Source: CAUZJO01 sp963580245
GTDB lineage: Bacteria > Sumerlaeota > Sumerlaeia > MVZB01
DNA length: 64,000 nucleotides
Direction of reading: 5' to 3'
Assembly: GCA_963580245.1 (NCBI GenBank)
Contig: CAUZJO010000005.1
Coordinates: 12,679 to 76,678, forward strand
The stretch's first letter is position 1. Each line of letters begins with the position of its first letter. Position numbers and translations under genes: made by a program. The notes below the pieces were generated by a model, which saw only the letters and a program-made list of their open reading frames with translations, did no database searches and was not told the origin of the DNA. Shown here piece after piece: positions 49,905 to 58,488 of the stretch.

Positions 49905-50291
49905 CTAGCCCTTCGAGGGCACCTTCTTCTTACCCGCCACCGACTTGCGCGGACCCTTGCGAGTGCGCGCATTGGTTCGAGTCCGTTGACCCCGCGCGGG
50001 CAACCCTCGGATATGACGCTGTCCCCGATAGCACCCGATGTCCATCAACCGCTTGATGTTCAACTGGATCTCGCGCCGCAGATCGCCTTCCACCTTGAGG
50101 CCCGCATCCTGGATGATCGAGTTGAGCCGGCTGACCTCGATCTCCGCCAGGTCCCGCACCCGGGTGTCGGGACTGATTTGGGCCTCCGCTAGCAGCTGGC
50201 GCGAGATCGTCGGGCCGATCCCATAGATATAGCGCAACCCGATCTCCACTCTTTTCTCCCGTGGGAGGTCGACTCCGGCGATTCGAGCCAA
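49905..50291 (-). CDS. rpsM: 30S ribosomal protein S13
   Basis: 128 residues. MARIAGVDLPREKRVEIGL, YIYGIGPTISRQLL and GQRHIRGLPARGQRTRTNAR mark S13, a head protein contacting the P-site tRNA. Preceded by rpmJ and followed by rpsK, as usual. Confidence 0.98.
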   Translation of the reverse strand: MARIAGVDLPREKRVEIGLRYIYGIGPTISRQLLAEAQISPDTRVRDLAEIEVSRLNSIIQDAGLKVEGDLRREIQLNIKRLMDIGCYRGQRHIRGLPARGQRTRTNARTRKGPRKSVAGKKKVPSKG

Positions 50292-50338
50292 TGCCTTTTC
50301 TCCTTATTTCGAACTTCCGCCCCGTCACGGGCGGCGGT

Positions 50339-50452
50339 TCAGCCTTGACGCTGCTTATGCTTGGGGTTCTCGCAGATCACCCGCACCACGCCCTTGCGGC
50401 GGATAATCTTGCACTTGTTACATATCTTCCTGACGGATGCGCGGACCTTCAC
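50339..50452 (-). CDS. rpmJ: 50S ribosomal protein L36
   Basis: 37 residues, GTG start with GGGAGG about 8 nt upstream. The sequence VKVRASVRKICNKCKII has the first zinc pair (Cys11, Cys14), and GVVRVICENPKHKQRQG gives Cys27 and His32, so it is the zinc-binding form. It lies between infA and rpsM in the conserved order. Confidence 0.96.
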   Translation of the reverse strand: MKVRASVRKICNKCKIIRRKGVVRVICENPKHKQRQG

Positions 50453-50494
50453 CGGCGTCCTCCCTCTCCATTGCCGCGGCACCTGGAGCGCGGC

Positions 50495-50713
50495 TTATTT
50501 AAACCTGTAAGTGATCCGCCCCCGCGTCAGGTCATACGGCGAGAGCTCGACGGTCACCTTGTCGCCGGGCAGGATCCGGATGAAGTGCATGCGCATCTTC
50601 CCGGAAATATGCGCCAATACCTTTAAACCGTTTTCCAATTCCACACGGAACATCGCATTGGGCAACGGCTCAATAACGGTTCCCGAGATTTCTATCGCTT
50701 CTTCCTTCGCCAT
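50495..50713 (-). CDS. infA: Translation initiation factor IF-1
   Basis: 72 residues, an OB-fold protein binding the ribosomal A site. MAKEEAIEISGTVIEPLPN, MFRVELENGLKVLAHISGKM and LSPYDLTRGRITYRFK are all conserved. First gene after the promoter at 50819-50847. Confidence 0.98.
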   Translation of the reverse strand: MAKEEAIEISGTVIEPLPNAMFRVELENGLKVLAHISGKMRMHFIRILPGDKVTVELSPYDLTRGRITYRFK

Positions 50714-50771
50714 GAGGGCCCGATAATCGGATGGTTCCTTCGAGTTACGGATTCAATACCCGGATACTGGT

Positions 50772-50781
50772 GGGGGGGGGG
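50772..50781 (-). other. Ten-C homopolymer in the infA leader
   Basis: The plus strand has ten consecutive Gs, so the transcribed leader has ten Cs about 58 nt upstream of the infA start codon. It lies between the promoter at 50819-50847 and infA. It may be a polymerase-slippage site or simply an error-prone tract. Confidence 0.4.
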
Positions 50782-50818
50782 ACGCACCTACTCCCTGCCA
50801 GCATACGCCGAACGCGGA

Positions 50819-50847
50819 ATAGTATGTCACTCAAGACGGGGAATCAA
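50819..50847 (-). promoter_or_regulatory. Probable promoter of the infA-rpmJ-rpsM-rpsK-rpoA-rplQ-rpsD operon
   Basis: TTGATT (50842-50847 on the minus strand) and TACTAT (50819-50824) are 17 bp apart, in the only sizable gap between map and infA. The 12-mer GAGTGACATACT overlaps the -10 region and recurs at the 36.1-kb promoter. Confidence 0.55.
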
Positions 50848-50897
50848 CCCCAAAAACAACTTTTTTCTGATTTTTTTCCGGCACCGGCCTGACCCTC

Positions 50898-51656
50898 TCA
50901 AGGGGCCGTCAGAATCAGCGGACCGTTGTGGGTCACCGCCACCGTATGCTCCATGTGGGCCGACCTCTTTCCATCGGCCGTCACCACCGTCCACTTGTCA
51001 TCCAGGGTGCGGGTGGCGTGGACCCCCGCGTTGACCATCGGTTCGATGCACACGACCATCCCCGGCTGCCAGCGGACCCCCTTGCCCGGCTCCCCGTAAT
51101 TGGGAATCTTCGGCTCCTCGTGCAGTTTGCGGCCGATGCCGTGGCCGGTGTATTCTCGGACGATCGAGAACTCCCGCTCCTCGACAAACTCCTGGATCGC
51201 CCAGGACAGGTCTCCCAGCCGTTGCCCGGGTCTCAGGCAGTCGATCCCCAGCTGCAAAGCCTCGCTCGTCACGCGCATCAGCCGGTCCGACTCCTCATCG
51301 ACCTTCCCCACGGGCACTGTCCGCGCCGTATCGACGTAGTAGCCGTCGCTCACCAGGCCAATGTCCAAACTGACGATGTCGCCCTGCCTCAGCGGGACCG
51401 CGTCGGGAATCCCGTGGACGACCTGCTCGTTGATCGAGGCGCACATCGTGCATGGGAAGCCGTAGAGGCCCAGAAACGCGGGGACGGCCTTGCGTTGGTC
51501 CAGCTCCGCCTTGGCGAAGCGGTCCAGCTCTTGAGTGGTCACGCCCGGGCGCACCTGCTCGACCACCCGGTCCAGGACCTCGCGCAGGATCGCCCCTCCT
51601 CGGCGCATGATATTGATCTCATCCTGATTCTTCAGGATGATCCGCTCCGCCGCCAT
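50898..51656 (-). CDS. map: Methionine aminopeptidase, type I
   Basis: 252 residues. Removes the N-terminal methionine from new proteins. Metal ligands are seen in VSLDIGLVSDGYYVDTART (two Asp), YTGHGIGRKLHEEP (His), MVVCIEPMVN (Glu) and MEHTVAVTHNG (Glu). ATG 51656 is chosen for GGAGGAAGGG upstream. It lies 38 nt inside the end of adk, an out-of-frame overlap. Confidence 0.97.
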   Translation of the reverse strand: MAAERIILKNQDEINIMRRGGAILREVLDRVVEQVRPGVTTQELDRFAKAELDQRKAVPAFLGLYGFPCTMCASINEQVVHGIPDAVPLRQGDIVSLDIGLVSDGYYVDTARTVPVGKVDEESDRLMRVTSEALQLGIDCLRPGQRLGDLSWAIQEFVEEREFSIVREYTGHGIGRKLHEEPKIPNYGEPGKGVRWQPGMVVCIEPMVNAGVHATRTLDDKWTVVTADGKRSAHMEHTVAVTHNGPLILTAP

Positions 51657-52371
51657 TACCCTTCCTCCGAGGCTCCCGTCGCCCCCCCTTTTGATCCTCG
51701 ATATCGAGCTTTCGGAATTGCTCGCGTACCTGCTCGAAAACCTCTCCGGGCGGCCCATCGGCCCGAACCCGAATCAGCCTCTGCTCGGGGCCGACTGCAT
51801 CGAGGATCGGCTGGGTCTGCTGCTGGTAAATCCGCAAGCGCTCTCGAACCGAGTCAGGCAGGTCGTCGGCGCGCGTCGCCAGTTCGCCCCCGCAACGGTT
51901 GCACCGGCCCGCCTGCTTTGGAGGCTTGAATCGAGTGTGATAGACGGTCCCACACTCCGAACACGTCAGCCGGCCGGCCAGCCGCTCGATGATCTCCGGC
52001 TCGTCAACGTCCAAATACAGAATCCCCGTGAATCCCATCGCGCCGGCCTTCAGCGATTGCTCGAGGAATTGGAGCTGACCGACTGTTCGGGGGTAGCCAT
52101 CGAGCAGCAGTCGAGGATGGCTGTGGAAATTTCGCCGGAGCCTGTTCAGGACCAGTTCGTTGATCAAATCGTCGGGTGCCAGCTCGCCCCGGCTGATCAA
52201 ATCTTCCACTTGGCGGCCCAGGGGGGTCACCTCCTGGATTTCCTTGCGCAGCATCTGGCCGGTAGACAGGTGACGGAAACCGAAGCAGTCGCTGATACGA
52301 TCGGCTTGCGTTCCCTTGCCGCAGCCCGGCGGCCCCATAATCACTACAATGACCGCCTCGGCCCCTTCCAC
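51619..52371 (-). CDS. adk: Adenylate kinase, zinc-lid type
   Basis: Converts AMP plus ATP to two ADP. 250 residues. P-loop IMGPPGCGKGTQADRIS, LLDGYPRTVGQLQFLE and RLAGRLTCSECGTVYHTRF with a second CNRCGGEL form a four-cysteine lid that probably binds zinc. GTG 52371 is chosen because GGAG lies 7 nt upstream; the frame is open to an ATG at 52428. The C-terminal tail is basic and extended, and overlaps map by 38 nt. Confidence 0.95.
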   Translation of the reverse strand: MEGAEAVIVVIMGPPGCGKGTQADRISDCFGFRHLSTGQMLRKEIQEVTPLGRQVEDLISRGELAPDDLINELVLNRLRRNFHSHPRLLLDGYPRTVGQLQFLEQSLKAGAMGFTGILYLDVDEPEIIERLAGRLTCSECGTVYHTRFKPPKQAGRCNRCGGELATRADDLPDSVRERLRIYQQQTQPILDAVGPEQRLIRVRADGPPGEVFEQVREQFRKLDIEDQKGGRREPRRKGNGGGADHPEESG

Positions 52372-52459
52372 GTCGCTACTCCGAGTATGGTTGTGAGAGA
52401 ACGGCCCAGACAAAGGCTCGAACCCCATGTCGCGGGAAGGGTCCAGGCACCGACCTCAA

Positions 52460-53887
52460 TTAAGCCCGGCGCAGCCGCACGACCGGCCGCCTCGGCGCGC
52501 GGCCGCCGCCCCCGGGCTCTCCGCTGAATCCCTCGTAGTGGCGCATCAGCAACTGGGATTCAATTTGTTTCATCGTATCGAGCAATACGCCGACCACGAT
52601 GATCATCCCTGTTCCCCCGGCCAGTTGCGCCACCGAGAACTGGATGCCGAAGCTTACGAACATCATTTGGGGGACCAGCGCCACGACGATCAGAAGCAGT
52701 GCCCCAACCACCGTGATGCGCACCAGGATATGATCGATGAAGTCGGCGGTGTGTTTGCCCGGTTTGATCCCCGGGATATAGGCCCCCTGCTTCTTGAGAT
52801 TGTCGGCCAGGTCCGTGGGGTTAAGCGTGATCGCCGTGTAAAAAAAGCAGAAAAACCCGGTCAGGAGAGCAAACGCCAGCGTGTAAATGTTGAGCATCTT
52901 GAGTAGGTTGAACGCGCCGCCCGAGCTCAGCTCAAGGGCATTGTACGGGTTGTGAATCGAGTTCATATCGAGGTAGGAACCCAACGCGTAGAACACCGAG
53001 CTGGGGTCGCTCGACAAGCTGGGCAGAATCATGCTTGGGAAGGTCAGGATCGCCGAGGAAAAGATCACCGGAATGACGCTGGCGGTGTTGAGCTTGAGCG
53101 GGATGTAGTTGGTGCTGCCCTGCATCATGCGGCGCCCCACCATGCGCCGGGCGTGCTGGACCGGCACCTTGCGGTTGGCCTGCTGGCCGAAGACGATCAG
53201 TGCCGCCACCAGGATCCCCATCGTCAATACGGCCACCAGCGCGATCGGTGTCATGGCGTTATTCGCGATCTGCACGAAGGCGAGTCGCAGGCTCATCGGA
53301 TACTCCGAAATGATGCTGACCATGATGATCAAGGAGATGCCATTGCCGATCCCGTGCGCCGTGATCTTCTCACCCAGCCACATGATAAAGCACGTGCCCG
53401 TGCACATCGTCACCGACGTCATGAGCAGGAACCAGAAGGGGCTCTCGGGGATCATGCTCAAATTGGAATTGTTAAGCCAAACGCCGATGCCGAAACCCTG
53501 GAAGAAGCTGAGTCCCACCGTCGCGTAACGCGTCCACTGGTTGATCTTCTTGCGTCCGGCTTCCCCTTCCTTGGAGATGCGCTCCAGCCTGGGCCAGACC
53601 GCCGTCAGCAGTTGGATGATGATCGACGCGGAGATATACGGCATGATGCCCAGGGCGAAAATTGTCATCTGGCTGAACGCGCCGCCGCTGAACATATTGA
53701 CCACGCCCAAAACGCCCCCGCCCCCGCCCAAGGTCGTGTTGAAGTACTCCTTCATGGCGTTGGGGTCGATGAACGGCGTCGGAACAAAACAGCCAAGTCG
53801 ATAGACGCCGATGAGGGCCAACGTGACCAACACCTTGCGGCGCAGATCGGAGATGCGGAAGATATTAAGGAGTGAACCGAGGATCAT
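52460..53887 (-). CDS. secY: Preprotein translocase subunit SecY
   Basis: 475 residues with ten predicted membrane helices, the channel of the Sec translocon. YRLGCFVPTPFIDPNA, FALGIMPYISASIIIQLLT and GIGNGISLIIMVSI are conserved, and the cytoplasmic loop has RKVPVQHARRMVGRR. ATGA overlap with rplO (53884-53887) indicates coupled translation. Confidence 0.98.
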   Translation of the reverse strand: MILGSLLNIFRISDLRRKVLVTLALIGVYRLGCFVPTPFIDPNAMKEYFNTTLGGGGGVLGVVNMFSGGAFSQMTIFALGIMPYISASIIIQLLTAVWPRLERISKEGEAGRKKINQWTRYATVGLSFFQGFGIGVWLNNSNLSMIPESPFWFLLMTSVTMCTGTCFIMWLGEKITAHGIGNGISLIIMVSIISEYPMSLRLAFVQIANNAMTPIALVAVLTMGILVAALIVFGQQANRKVPVQHARRMVGRRMMQGSTNYIPLKLNTASVIPVIFSSAILTFPSMILPSLSSDPSSVFYALGSYLDMNSIHNPYNALELSSGGAFNLLKMLNIYTLAFALLTGFFCFFYTAITLNPTDLADNLKKQGAYIPGIKPGKHTADFIDHILVRITVVGALLLIVVALVPQMMFVSFGIQFSVAQLAGGTGMIIVVGVLLDTMKQIESQLLMRHYEGFSGEPGGGGRAPRRPVVRLRRA

Positions 53888-54333
53888 GAAACACCTTCAC
53901 AACTGCCCCCCGCCGCCTCGATGGCCTCACGGGCCTTGGCCGAAAACCCATCGAGCTTGACCGTCAATTTGCGCGTCACCGCGCCGTTGGCCACGACCTT
54001 GACCGTTCCGATTTTCTTGGCGATCAGGCCCTTGTCCCGCAAGGCGGCAAGGTCCACCGTCTCACCGTCCTCGAACCGCTCGAGGTCGCGCAACGTGATG
54101 TGGGCGCGGTAGGCGCGAAATCGGTTGTTGGAAAAGCCGAACTTGGGCAAGTGCCGGATCAACGTCATCTGCCCCCCCTCGAAGCCGGCACCTTTGCCCC
54201 GTCCCGAACGAGAATTCTGGCCCTTGCTGCCGACGCCGCACGTGCATCCCCAACCCGAACCTTCACCCCGGCCCACGCGCTTGCGTTTGGTTTTCTTGCC
54301 CGGGTCGCCCGGCAACTCATGCAATTTTATCAT
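53884..54333 (-). CDS. rplO: 50S ribosomal protein L15
   Basis: 149 residues. The glycine-arginine-rich N-terminus KTKRKRVGRGEGSGWGCTCG and FEGGQMTLIRHLPKFGFSN identify L15. Overlaps rpmD upstream and secY downstream by ATGA. Confidence 0.98.
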   Translation of the reverse strand: MIKLHELPGDPGKKTKRKRVGRGEGSGWGCTCGVGSKGQNSRSGRGKGAGFEGGQMTLIRHLPKFGFSNNRFRAYRAHITLRDLERFEDGETVDLAALRDKGLIAKKIGTVKVVANGAVTRKLTVKLDGFSAKAREAIEAAGGSCEGVS

Positions 54334-54521
54334 GACGGCTCGACCTCCTCAACGTGCACCATATGACGGACCGCATGCAGCATGCCGCGCATCTGGGGGC
54401 TGTCTTCCTTGACGACCGTCTGGTGCAGGCGGCGCAGTCCGAGCGCGCGGACCGTGCGGCGATGACGCTGCTGTTGGCCGATCGCGCTCTTGATCCAGGT
54501 AACTTTCATCTGTTTGGCCAT
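54330..54521 (-). CDS. rpmD: 50S ribosomal protein L30
   Basis: 63 residues. VTWIKSAIGQQQRHRRTVRA and ALGLRRLHQTVVKEDSPQM are typical of bacterial L30. Between rpsE and rplO as usual. Confidence 0.96.
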   Translation of the reverse strand: MAKQMKVTWIKSAIGQQQRHRRTVRALGLRRLHQTVVKEDSPQMRGMLHAVRHMVHVEEVEPS

Positions 54522-54575
54522 CGTTTATTCGTGGCGAAGAGCTGTCCTCGGGCGGGCGGCTCCGCGGCCAATCGT

Positions 54576-55457
54576 TTACTCCTGTGGGGTTTCCGAGCTT
54601 GGGGGTTGTGGGGATTGTTCAGGGGCAGTGGCTTGGGGAGCGGCTTCAGGCACCGGCTGAGGCGGCGCTTCGGCCTTGGTCGCCCCAAAAGTAGCGGTGG
54701 GCTTCGAGGTCGGAGGAACGACGCCCGCGATCGGAGGCACCGCCGTCTTCATGGGCACCCGCGCCTCAACCTTCTCATCTTCAAGCTCTTTGGCGTCTTT
54801 AACCGGCTCAGCCGCCTTCTCTTGTTCTTCAACCACTCCCATGATTCGGTTCAGCGTCTGCTGATACAGCTTGGCCTTCTTGGCACCCAGCAGGTCGGCC
54901 ACTTTCCTCCCGCGCAGCCGGGCGATGATCTCGGGCCGCTTGAGTGACACCAGCCCGTTCAGCGTGGCCTTTGCCACGTTCATCGTGTTGTCCGATCCCA
55001 AACTCTTGGCCAGGATGTCGTGGATGCCCGCAAGCGCGAGTACCTTGCGCACCTGGGCACCGGCGATCAGGCCGGTTCCGGCCGAAGCCGGCTTGAGCAT
55101 GACACGCGCCGTCGAGAACTGACCCACGATCTGATGCGGCAGGGTCCGTCCCATCAACGGAACCTGAATCAAGTTCTTCTTCCCACTCTCGACCGCTTTC
55201 TGGATCGCCTCGGGGACCTCGTTGGCCTTGCCGAAGCCCAAGCCCACGTGTCCATCTCCGTCTCCGACCGCCACCAGGGCCGAGAAACTGAATCGCCGGC
55301 CGCCTTTGACAACCTTGGCGCAACGGTTTAGAACAAGCAGTTCATCGCGCAAGGTAAGCGACGAGGGATCGATATCGCCGGTCGACCAGCTTTCCTGGAC
55401 CGGGGGCGTGGGCTTGCGCGGCGGTCCACCCGATCTACTTTGTCGTGGTTCTCTCAA
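54576..55457 (-). CDS. rpsE: 30S ribosomal protein S5 with long C-terminal extension
   Basis: 293 residues, about 125 more than E. coli S5 (167). The S5 core is complete: VLNRCAKVVKGGRRFSFSAL, VGLGFGKANEVPEAIQKAVE, LKPASAGTGLIAGAQVRKVL. A C-terminal tail of about 80 residues is rich in Pro, Ala, Glu and Thr and is probably disordered. TTG start overlapping the rplR stop (TTGA), with GGAGG 9 nt before. Confidence 0.96.
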   Translation of the reverse strand: MREPRQSRSGGPPRKPTPPVQESWSTGDIDPSSLTLRDELLVLNRCAKVVKGGRRFSFSALVAVGDGDGHVGLGFGKANEVPEAIQKAVESGKKNLIQVPLMGRTLPHQIVGQFSTARVMLKPASAGTGLIAGAQVRKVLALAGIHDILAKSLGSDNTMNVAKATLNGLVSLKRPEIIARLRGRKVADLLGAKKAKLYQQTLNRIMGVVEEQEKAAEPVKDAKELEDEKVEARVPMKTAVPPIAGVVPPTSKPTATFGATKAEAPPQPVPEAAPQATAPEQSPQPPSSETPQE

Positions 55458-55816
55458 AACTTTAGTCCTCCTTCGCGGACTGCATCGGCGAAGGCCTTCA
55501 CCACGCCGTGGTAACGATAGCCGCCGCGGTCAAAGATTACCGCGCCGACGCCCTTCTCGACCGCCCGACCGGCCATCTCCTTACCCAGTTTACTCGCCCA
55601 TGCCATGTTGCTCAAATTCTTCGCTTCGCCCTTGCGCGCCTTGGTGTTGGTCGTCACGCTGCAAACGGTGCGTCCGTCGGTATCGTCGACGATCTGGGCG
55701 TAGAGGTGCTTGAGACTCTTGTGGATGCACAAACGCGGGCGTTCGGCCGTCCCCGAGACCTTGCGCCGCACGCGCAAGTGGCGTCGCCGCAGTAACTGCA
55801 ATCGATTCCCGGACAT
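55454..55816 (-). CDS. rplR: 50S ribosomal protein L18
   Basis: 120 residues, binds 5S rRNA. RRRHLRVRRKVSGTAERPRL, HLYAQIVDDTDGRTVCSVTT and FDRGGYRYHGVVKAFADAVR are conserved. ATG 55816 matches the usual N-terminus; the frame is open to 55867. Confidence 0.96.
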   Translation of the reverse strand: MSGNRLQLLRRRHLRVRRKVSGTAERPRLCIHKSLKHLYAQIVDDTDGRTVCSVTTNTKARKGEAKNLSNMAWASKLGKEMAGRAVEKGVGAVIFDRGGYRYHGVVKAFADAVREGGLKF

Positions 55817-55870
55817 CTTTCGCGCTCTCGCTCTCTTTCCCGTAATCTCGCCAACCGACCGGCGCAACCC

Positions 55871-56410
55871 TTACGCCCCGGTCTTGCCAACCTTGCGCCG
55901 CACGTGCTCGCCCTCGTACCGGATCCCCTTCCCCTTATACGGCTCGGGGGGACGGACGGCCCGGATTTCGGCCGCGACTTGACCGACTTTTTGCTTATCG
56001 ATCCCGCTGACAACAATCGAGGCGGGCTGGGGGGCGTCCAATTTAATCCCCTCGACCTGCTCCACTCGCACATCGTGGCTGTAGCCGGCGTTGATGACGA
56101 GCGTCTTCCCATCCATCTGGGCCCTGTAGCCGACCCCCACCAACTGCAGCTTCTTCTCAAATCCCTCGCTCACGCCGGTCACCATGTTGGTAATCAGGCG
56201 ATGATAGAGACCGTGATAAGCCCGGTCTTGACGACCATCGCTCGGCCGCTCGATCAGCACGTTGTTCTCTTGCTGCTTGACCGCCACGTGCCCGCGGTAT
56301 CCCAGACTCAAAACGCCCTTGGGACCCTTCACGGTCAACGTGTGGTTCAAACCGACTTTCGCCTCGACCCCCTTGGGCAGAGCGATGGGAACTTTTCCAA
56401 TACGAGACAT
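55871..56410 (-). CDS. rplF: 50S ribosomal protein L6
   Basis: 179 residues. MSRIGKVPIALPKGVEAKV at the start and a C-terminal GKGIRYEGEHVRRKVGKTGA are typical of L6 near the sarcin-ricin loop. Confidence 0.98.
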   Translation of the reverse strand: MSRIGKVPIALPKGVEAKVGLNHTLTVKGPKGVLSLGYRGHVAVKQQENNVLIERPSDGRQDRAYHGLYHRLITNMVTGVSEGFEKKLQLVGVGYRAQMDGKTLVINAGYSHDVRVEQVEGIKLDAPQPASIVVSGIDKQKVGQVAAEIRAVRPPEPYKGKGIRYEGEHVRRKVGKTGA

Positions 56411-56431
56411 GAACTCTTGAGACCCCCTACC

Positions 56432-56884
56432 TTACCACACGTTGCAAATCATCTCGCCGCCGAGGTTGCTCCGGCGCGCCCGATTGCCCGTCATCACGCC
56501 CCTGCTGGTGCTGATCACCGTCACGCCCAGGCCTCCCAGGACGCGCGGTATCCCTCCCGCGCCCACATAACGGCGCAGCCCCGGACGGCTGACGCGCTTC
56601 AGTCCGTTAATGATCCTCTCGCCGCCGGGCCCATACTTAAGGTAGACGATCAACAGGTTGTAAGAGAGCGGTCGGGCATCGCGTTTATCGCCCTCCCTGG
56701 GTTTGCGCTTGACGCTGCCGGCCCGCACTACCTTGAAATACTTGATGTAGCCTTCCTCGCGCAGAATCTTGGCCAGCGCGATCTTTATCTTGCTCGCCGG
56801 CATGCGCACCGAGTCATGATTGGCCTGAACGGAATTGCGAATTCGCGTCAGCATGTCGGCGATGGGATCGGAAACAACGGCCAT
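56432..56884 (-). CDS. rpsH: 30S ribosomal protein S8
   Basis: 150 residues, about 20 more than E. coli S8, from an insertion KRKPREGDKRDARPLSYN in the middle. SDPIADMLTRIRNSVQANHD and the C-terminal SRGVMTGNRARRSNLGGE are conserved. Confidence 0.97.
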   Translation of the reverse strand: MAVVSDPIADMLTRIRNSVQANHDSVRMPASKIKIALAKILREEGYIKYFKVVRAGSVKRKPREGDKRDARPLSYNLLIVYLKYGPGGERIINGLKRVSRPGLRRYVGAGGIPRVLGGLGVTVISTSRGVMTGNRARRSNLGGEMICNVW

Positions 56885-56914
56885 AACTTTACCTCGATTG
56901 CGTACTCTCGAAAC

Positions 56915-57100
56915 TTACCAACTGGATTTTGTCACCCCGGGGATCTGCCCATTGCTCGCGTGCTTGCGGAAACAGATGCGGCACATCCCAAACTGGCGCA
57001 GATACGCTCGAGCGCGTCCGCAGAGCGGACAACGGTTGTTAATCCGCACCTTGTATTTCGCTTTCTTCTTGCTCTTGGCGATCAGACAACATCGTGCCAC
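56915..57100 (-). CDS. rpsZ: 30S ribosomal protein S14, zinc type
   Basis: 61 residues, the short form. Zinc site CPLCGRARAYLRQFGMCRIC (two CxxC pairs). It takes the place of the longer S14 found in enterobacteria. Confidence 0.97.
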   Translation of the reverse strand: MARCCLIAKSKKKAKYKVRINNRCPLCGRARAYLRQFGMCRICFRKHASNGQIPGVTKSSW

Positions 57101-57137
57101 GTTTGTTGATTCCTCCCAGTCGGTTCGCCGGCCTGCC

Positions 57138-57710
57138 CTAACTCTCTCGAATCGGCATGCCGAATTGCATCAGCAGCCGGCGACTGTGTTCGTCGTTGGC
57201 GGCATTGGTTACAAGTGTCACGTCCATCCCGAAGTCTTGCAGCGTCTTGCCGTGGTCCACTTCGGTGAAGACCGTGTGCTCCCGAATACCGAAACTGTAA
57301 TTGCCCCACCCGTCGAACGACTTGCTCGGCAGGCCGCGAAAGTCGCGAATGCGCGGGATCGCCACGCAGATCAGCCGCTCCAGGAACTCATACATATACA
57401 TCCCGCGCAACGTCACCATGCATCCGACCAACATGCCCTTGCGCACCTTGAACGAGGCGACCGACAGCTTGGCGCGCGTGACCCGCGGTTGCTGCGCGGT
57501 GATTATCCTGAGGTCGGCTTCGGCCGCCTTGAGAATCTTTTCATCGCGCGCGCCGTCGCCCACGCCCATGTTCACGACGATCTTGAGCAGGCGGGGGACT
57601 TGCATGATGTTGGCCAGATCCAGCTCGTCCTTCAGTGCCGGCCGTATCCGTTCGCCGTACTCGACTTGCAAGCGGGGTCTATAACCGTTCTGTTTTTCTT
57701 CGGCGCTCAT
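57138..57710 (-). CDS. rplE: 50S ribosomal protein L5
   Basis: 190 residues, binds 5S rRNA. LKIVVNMGVGDGARDEKIL, QQPRVTRAKLSVASFKVRKG and FRGLPSKSFDGWGNYSFGI are diagnostic. ATG 57710 is chosen; the open frame to 57875 overlaps the rplX end and is unlikely. Confidence 0.97.
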   Translation of the reverse strand: MSAEEKQNGYRPRLQVEYGERIRPALKDELDLANIMQVPRLLKIVVNMGVGDGARDEKILKAAEADLRIITAQQPRVTRAKLSVASFKVRKGMLVGCMVTLRGMYMYEFLERLICVAIPRIRDFRGLPSKSFDGWGNYSFGIREHTVFTEVDHGKTLQDFGMDVTLVTNAANDEHSRRLLMQFGMPIRES

Positions 57711-57745
57711 GGTTGGAAAGGTCCGGCTTCGCGGCCGCCGGGTTC

Positions 57746-58075
57746 CTAGACCGTTACCTCCTTGGTTTCGCCGCGCAGTTTCAGAACGCGAATTTTGTTG
57801 CCCTTGTCGTCCACGCTTACGCGGAAACGGGCCGCTCGCCCCTTGCCCCCGCTCTCCGCCAGCATCAGTTTGCACATATGGATCGGGGCCTCTTTCTCGA
57901 TAATACCTCCGGGCTCCTGCTGACTACGAGCTTTTTGGTGTTTGTGGATCATATTAACCCCCTCCACCACCGCCTTCCCATCCTTGGGCATGACGGCCAG
58001 AACCCGGCCCTTGACGCCCCGGTCCTTACCGGAAAGGACCAGGACCATGTCGTCGCGTTTGATGCGTAAACTCAT
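57746..58075 (-). CDS. rplX: 50S ribosomal protein L24
   Basis: 109 residues. The KOW motif DDMVLVLSGKDRGVKGRVLA, then VVEGVNMIHKHQKARSQQ and APIHMCKLMLAESGGKG. ATG 58075 preferred with GAGGG upstream; a GTG directly precedes it. Confidence 0.97.
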   Translation of the reverse strand: MSLRIKRDDMVLVLSGKDRGVKGRVLAVMPKDGKAVVEGVNMIHKHQKARSQQEPGGIIEKEAPIHMCKLMLAESGGKGRAARFRVSVDDKGNKIRVLKLRGETKEVTV

Positions 58076-58087
58076 CACTTACCCTCG

Positions 58088-58456
58088 TTAAATGACCTCG
58101 GGGGCCAGAGAGACGATCTTCATGAAGTTGCGCCGCCGCAACTCGCGCCCCACCGCCCCAAAAATGCGGGTTCCCAACGGCTCCATCTGCGGGTTGATCA
58201 AGACCGCGGCATTATCGTCGAACCGGATATAGGAACCGTCCTCGCGGCCGACCTCCTTGCGCGTGCGCACAATGACCGCCCGCACGACCATCCCCTTCTT
58301 GATGTTGGAGCCCGGCACCGCCTCGCGTACCGAACAGACCACGATGTCCCCGATCCGGCCATAATGGCGACGCGTCCCGCCGAGAATTTTGAAACATCTC
58401 AGGCGCTTTGCCCCGCTATTGTCGGCCACGTCAAGGACTGTATATTCTTGGATCAT
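58088..58456 (-). CDS. rplN: 50S ribosomal protein L14
   Basis: 122 residues, exactly the common length. MIQEYTVLDVADNSGAKRL, IVCSVREAVPGSNIKKGMVV and DGSYIRFDDNAAVLINPQ are conserved. Confidence 0.99.
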   Translation of the reverse strand: MIQEYTVLDVADNSGAKRLRCFKILGGTRRHYGRIGDIVVCSVREAVPGSNIKKGMVVRAVIVRTRKEVGREDGSYIRFDDNAAVLINPQMEPLGTRIFGAVGRELRRRNFMKIVSLAPEVI

Positions 58457-58488
58457 TGCTTCGGTCTAGTCTCCAACCGCGGCCGGTC

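Noticed and set aside
57711..57875. Extended N-terminus for ribosomal protein L5
   Set aside because: The extra 55 residues overlap the rplX coding end, are low-complexity, and L5 proteins start near the ATG at 57710.
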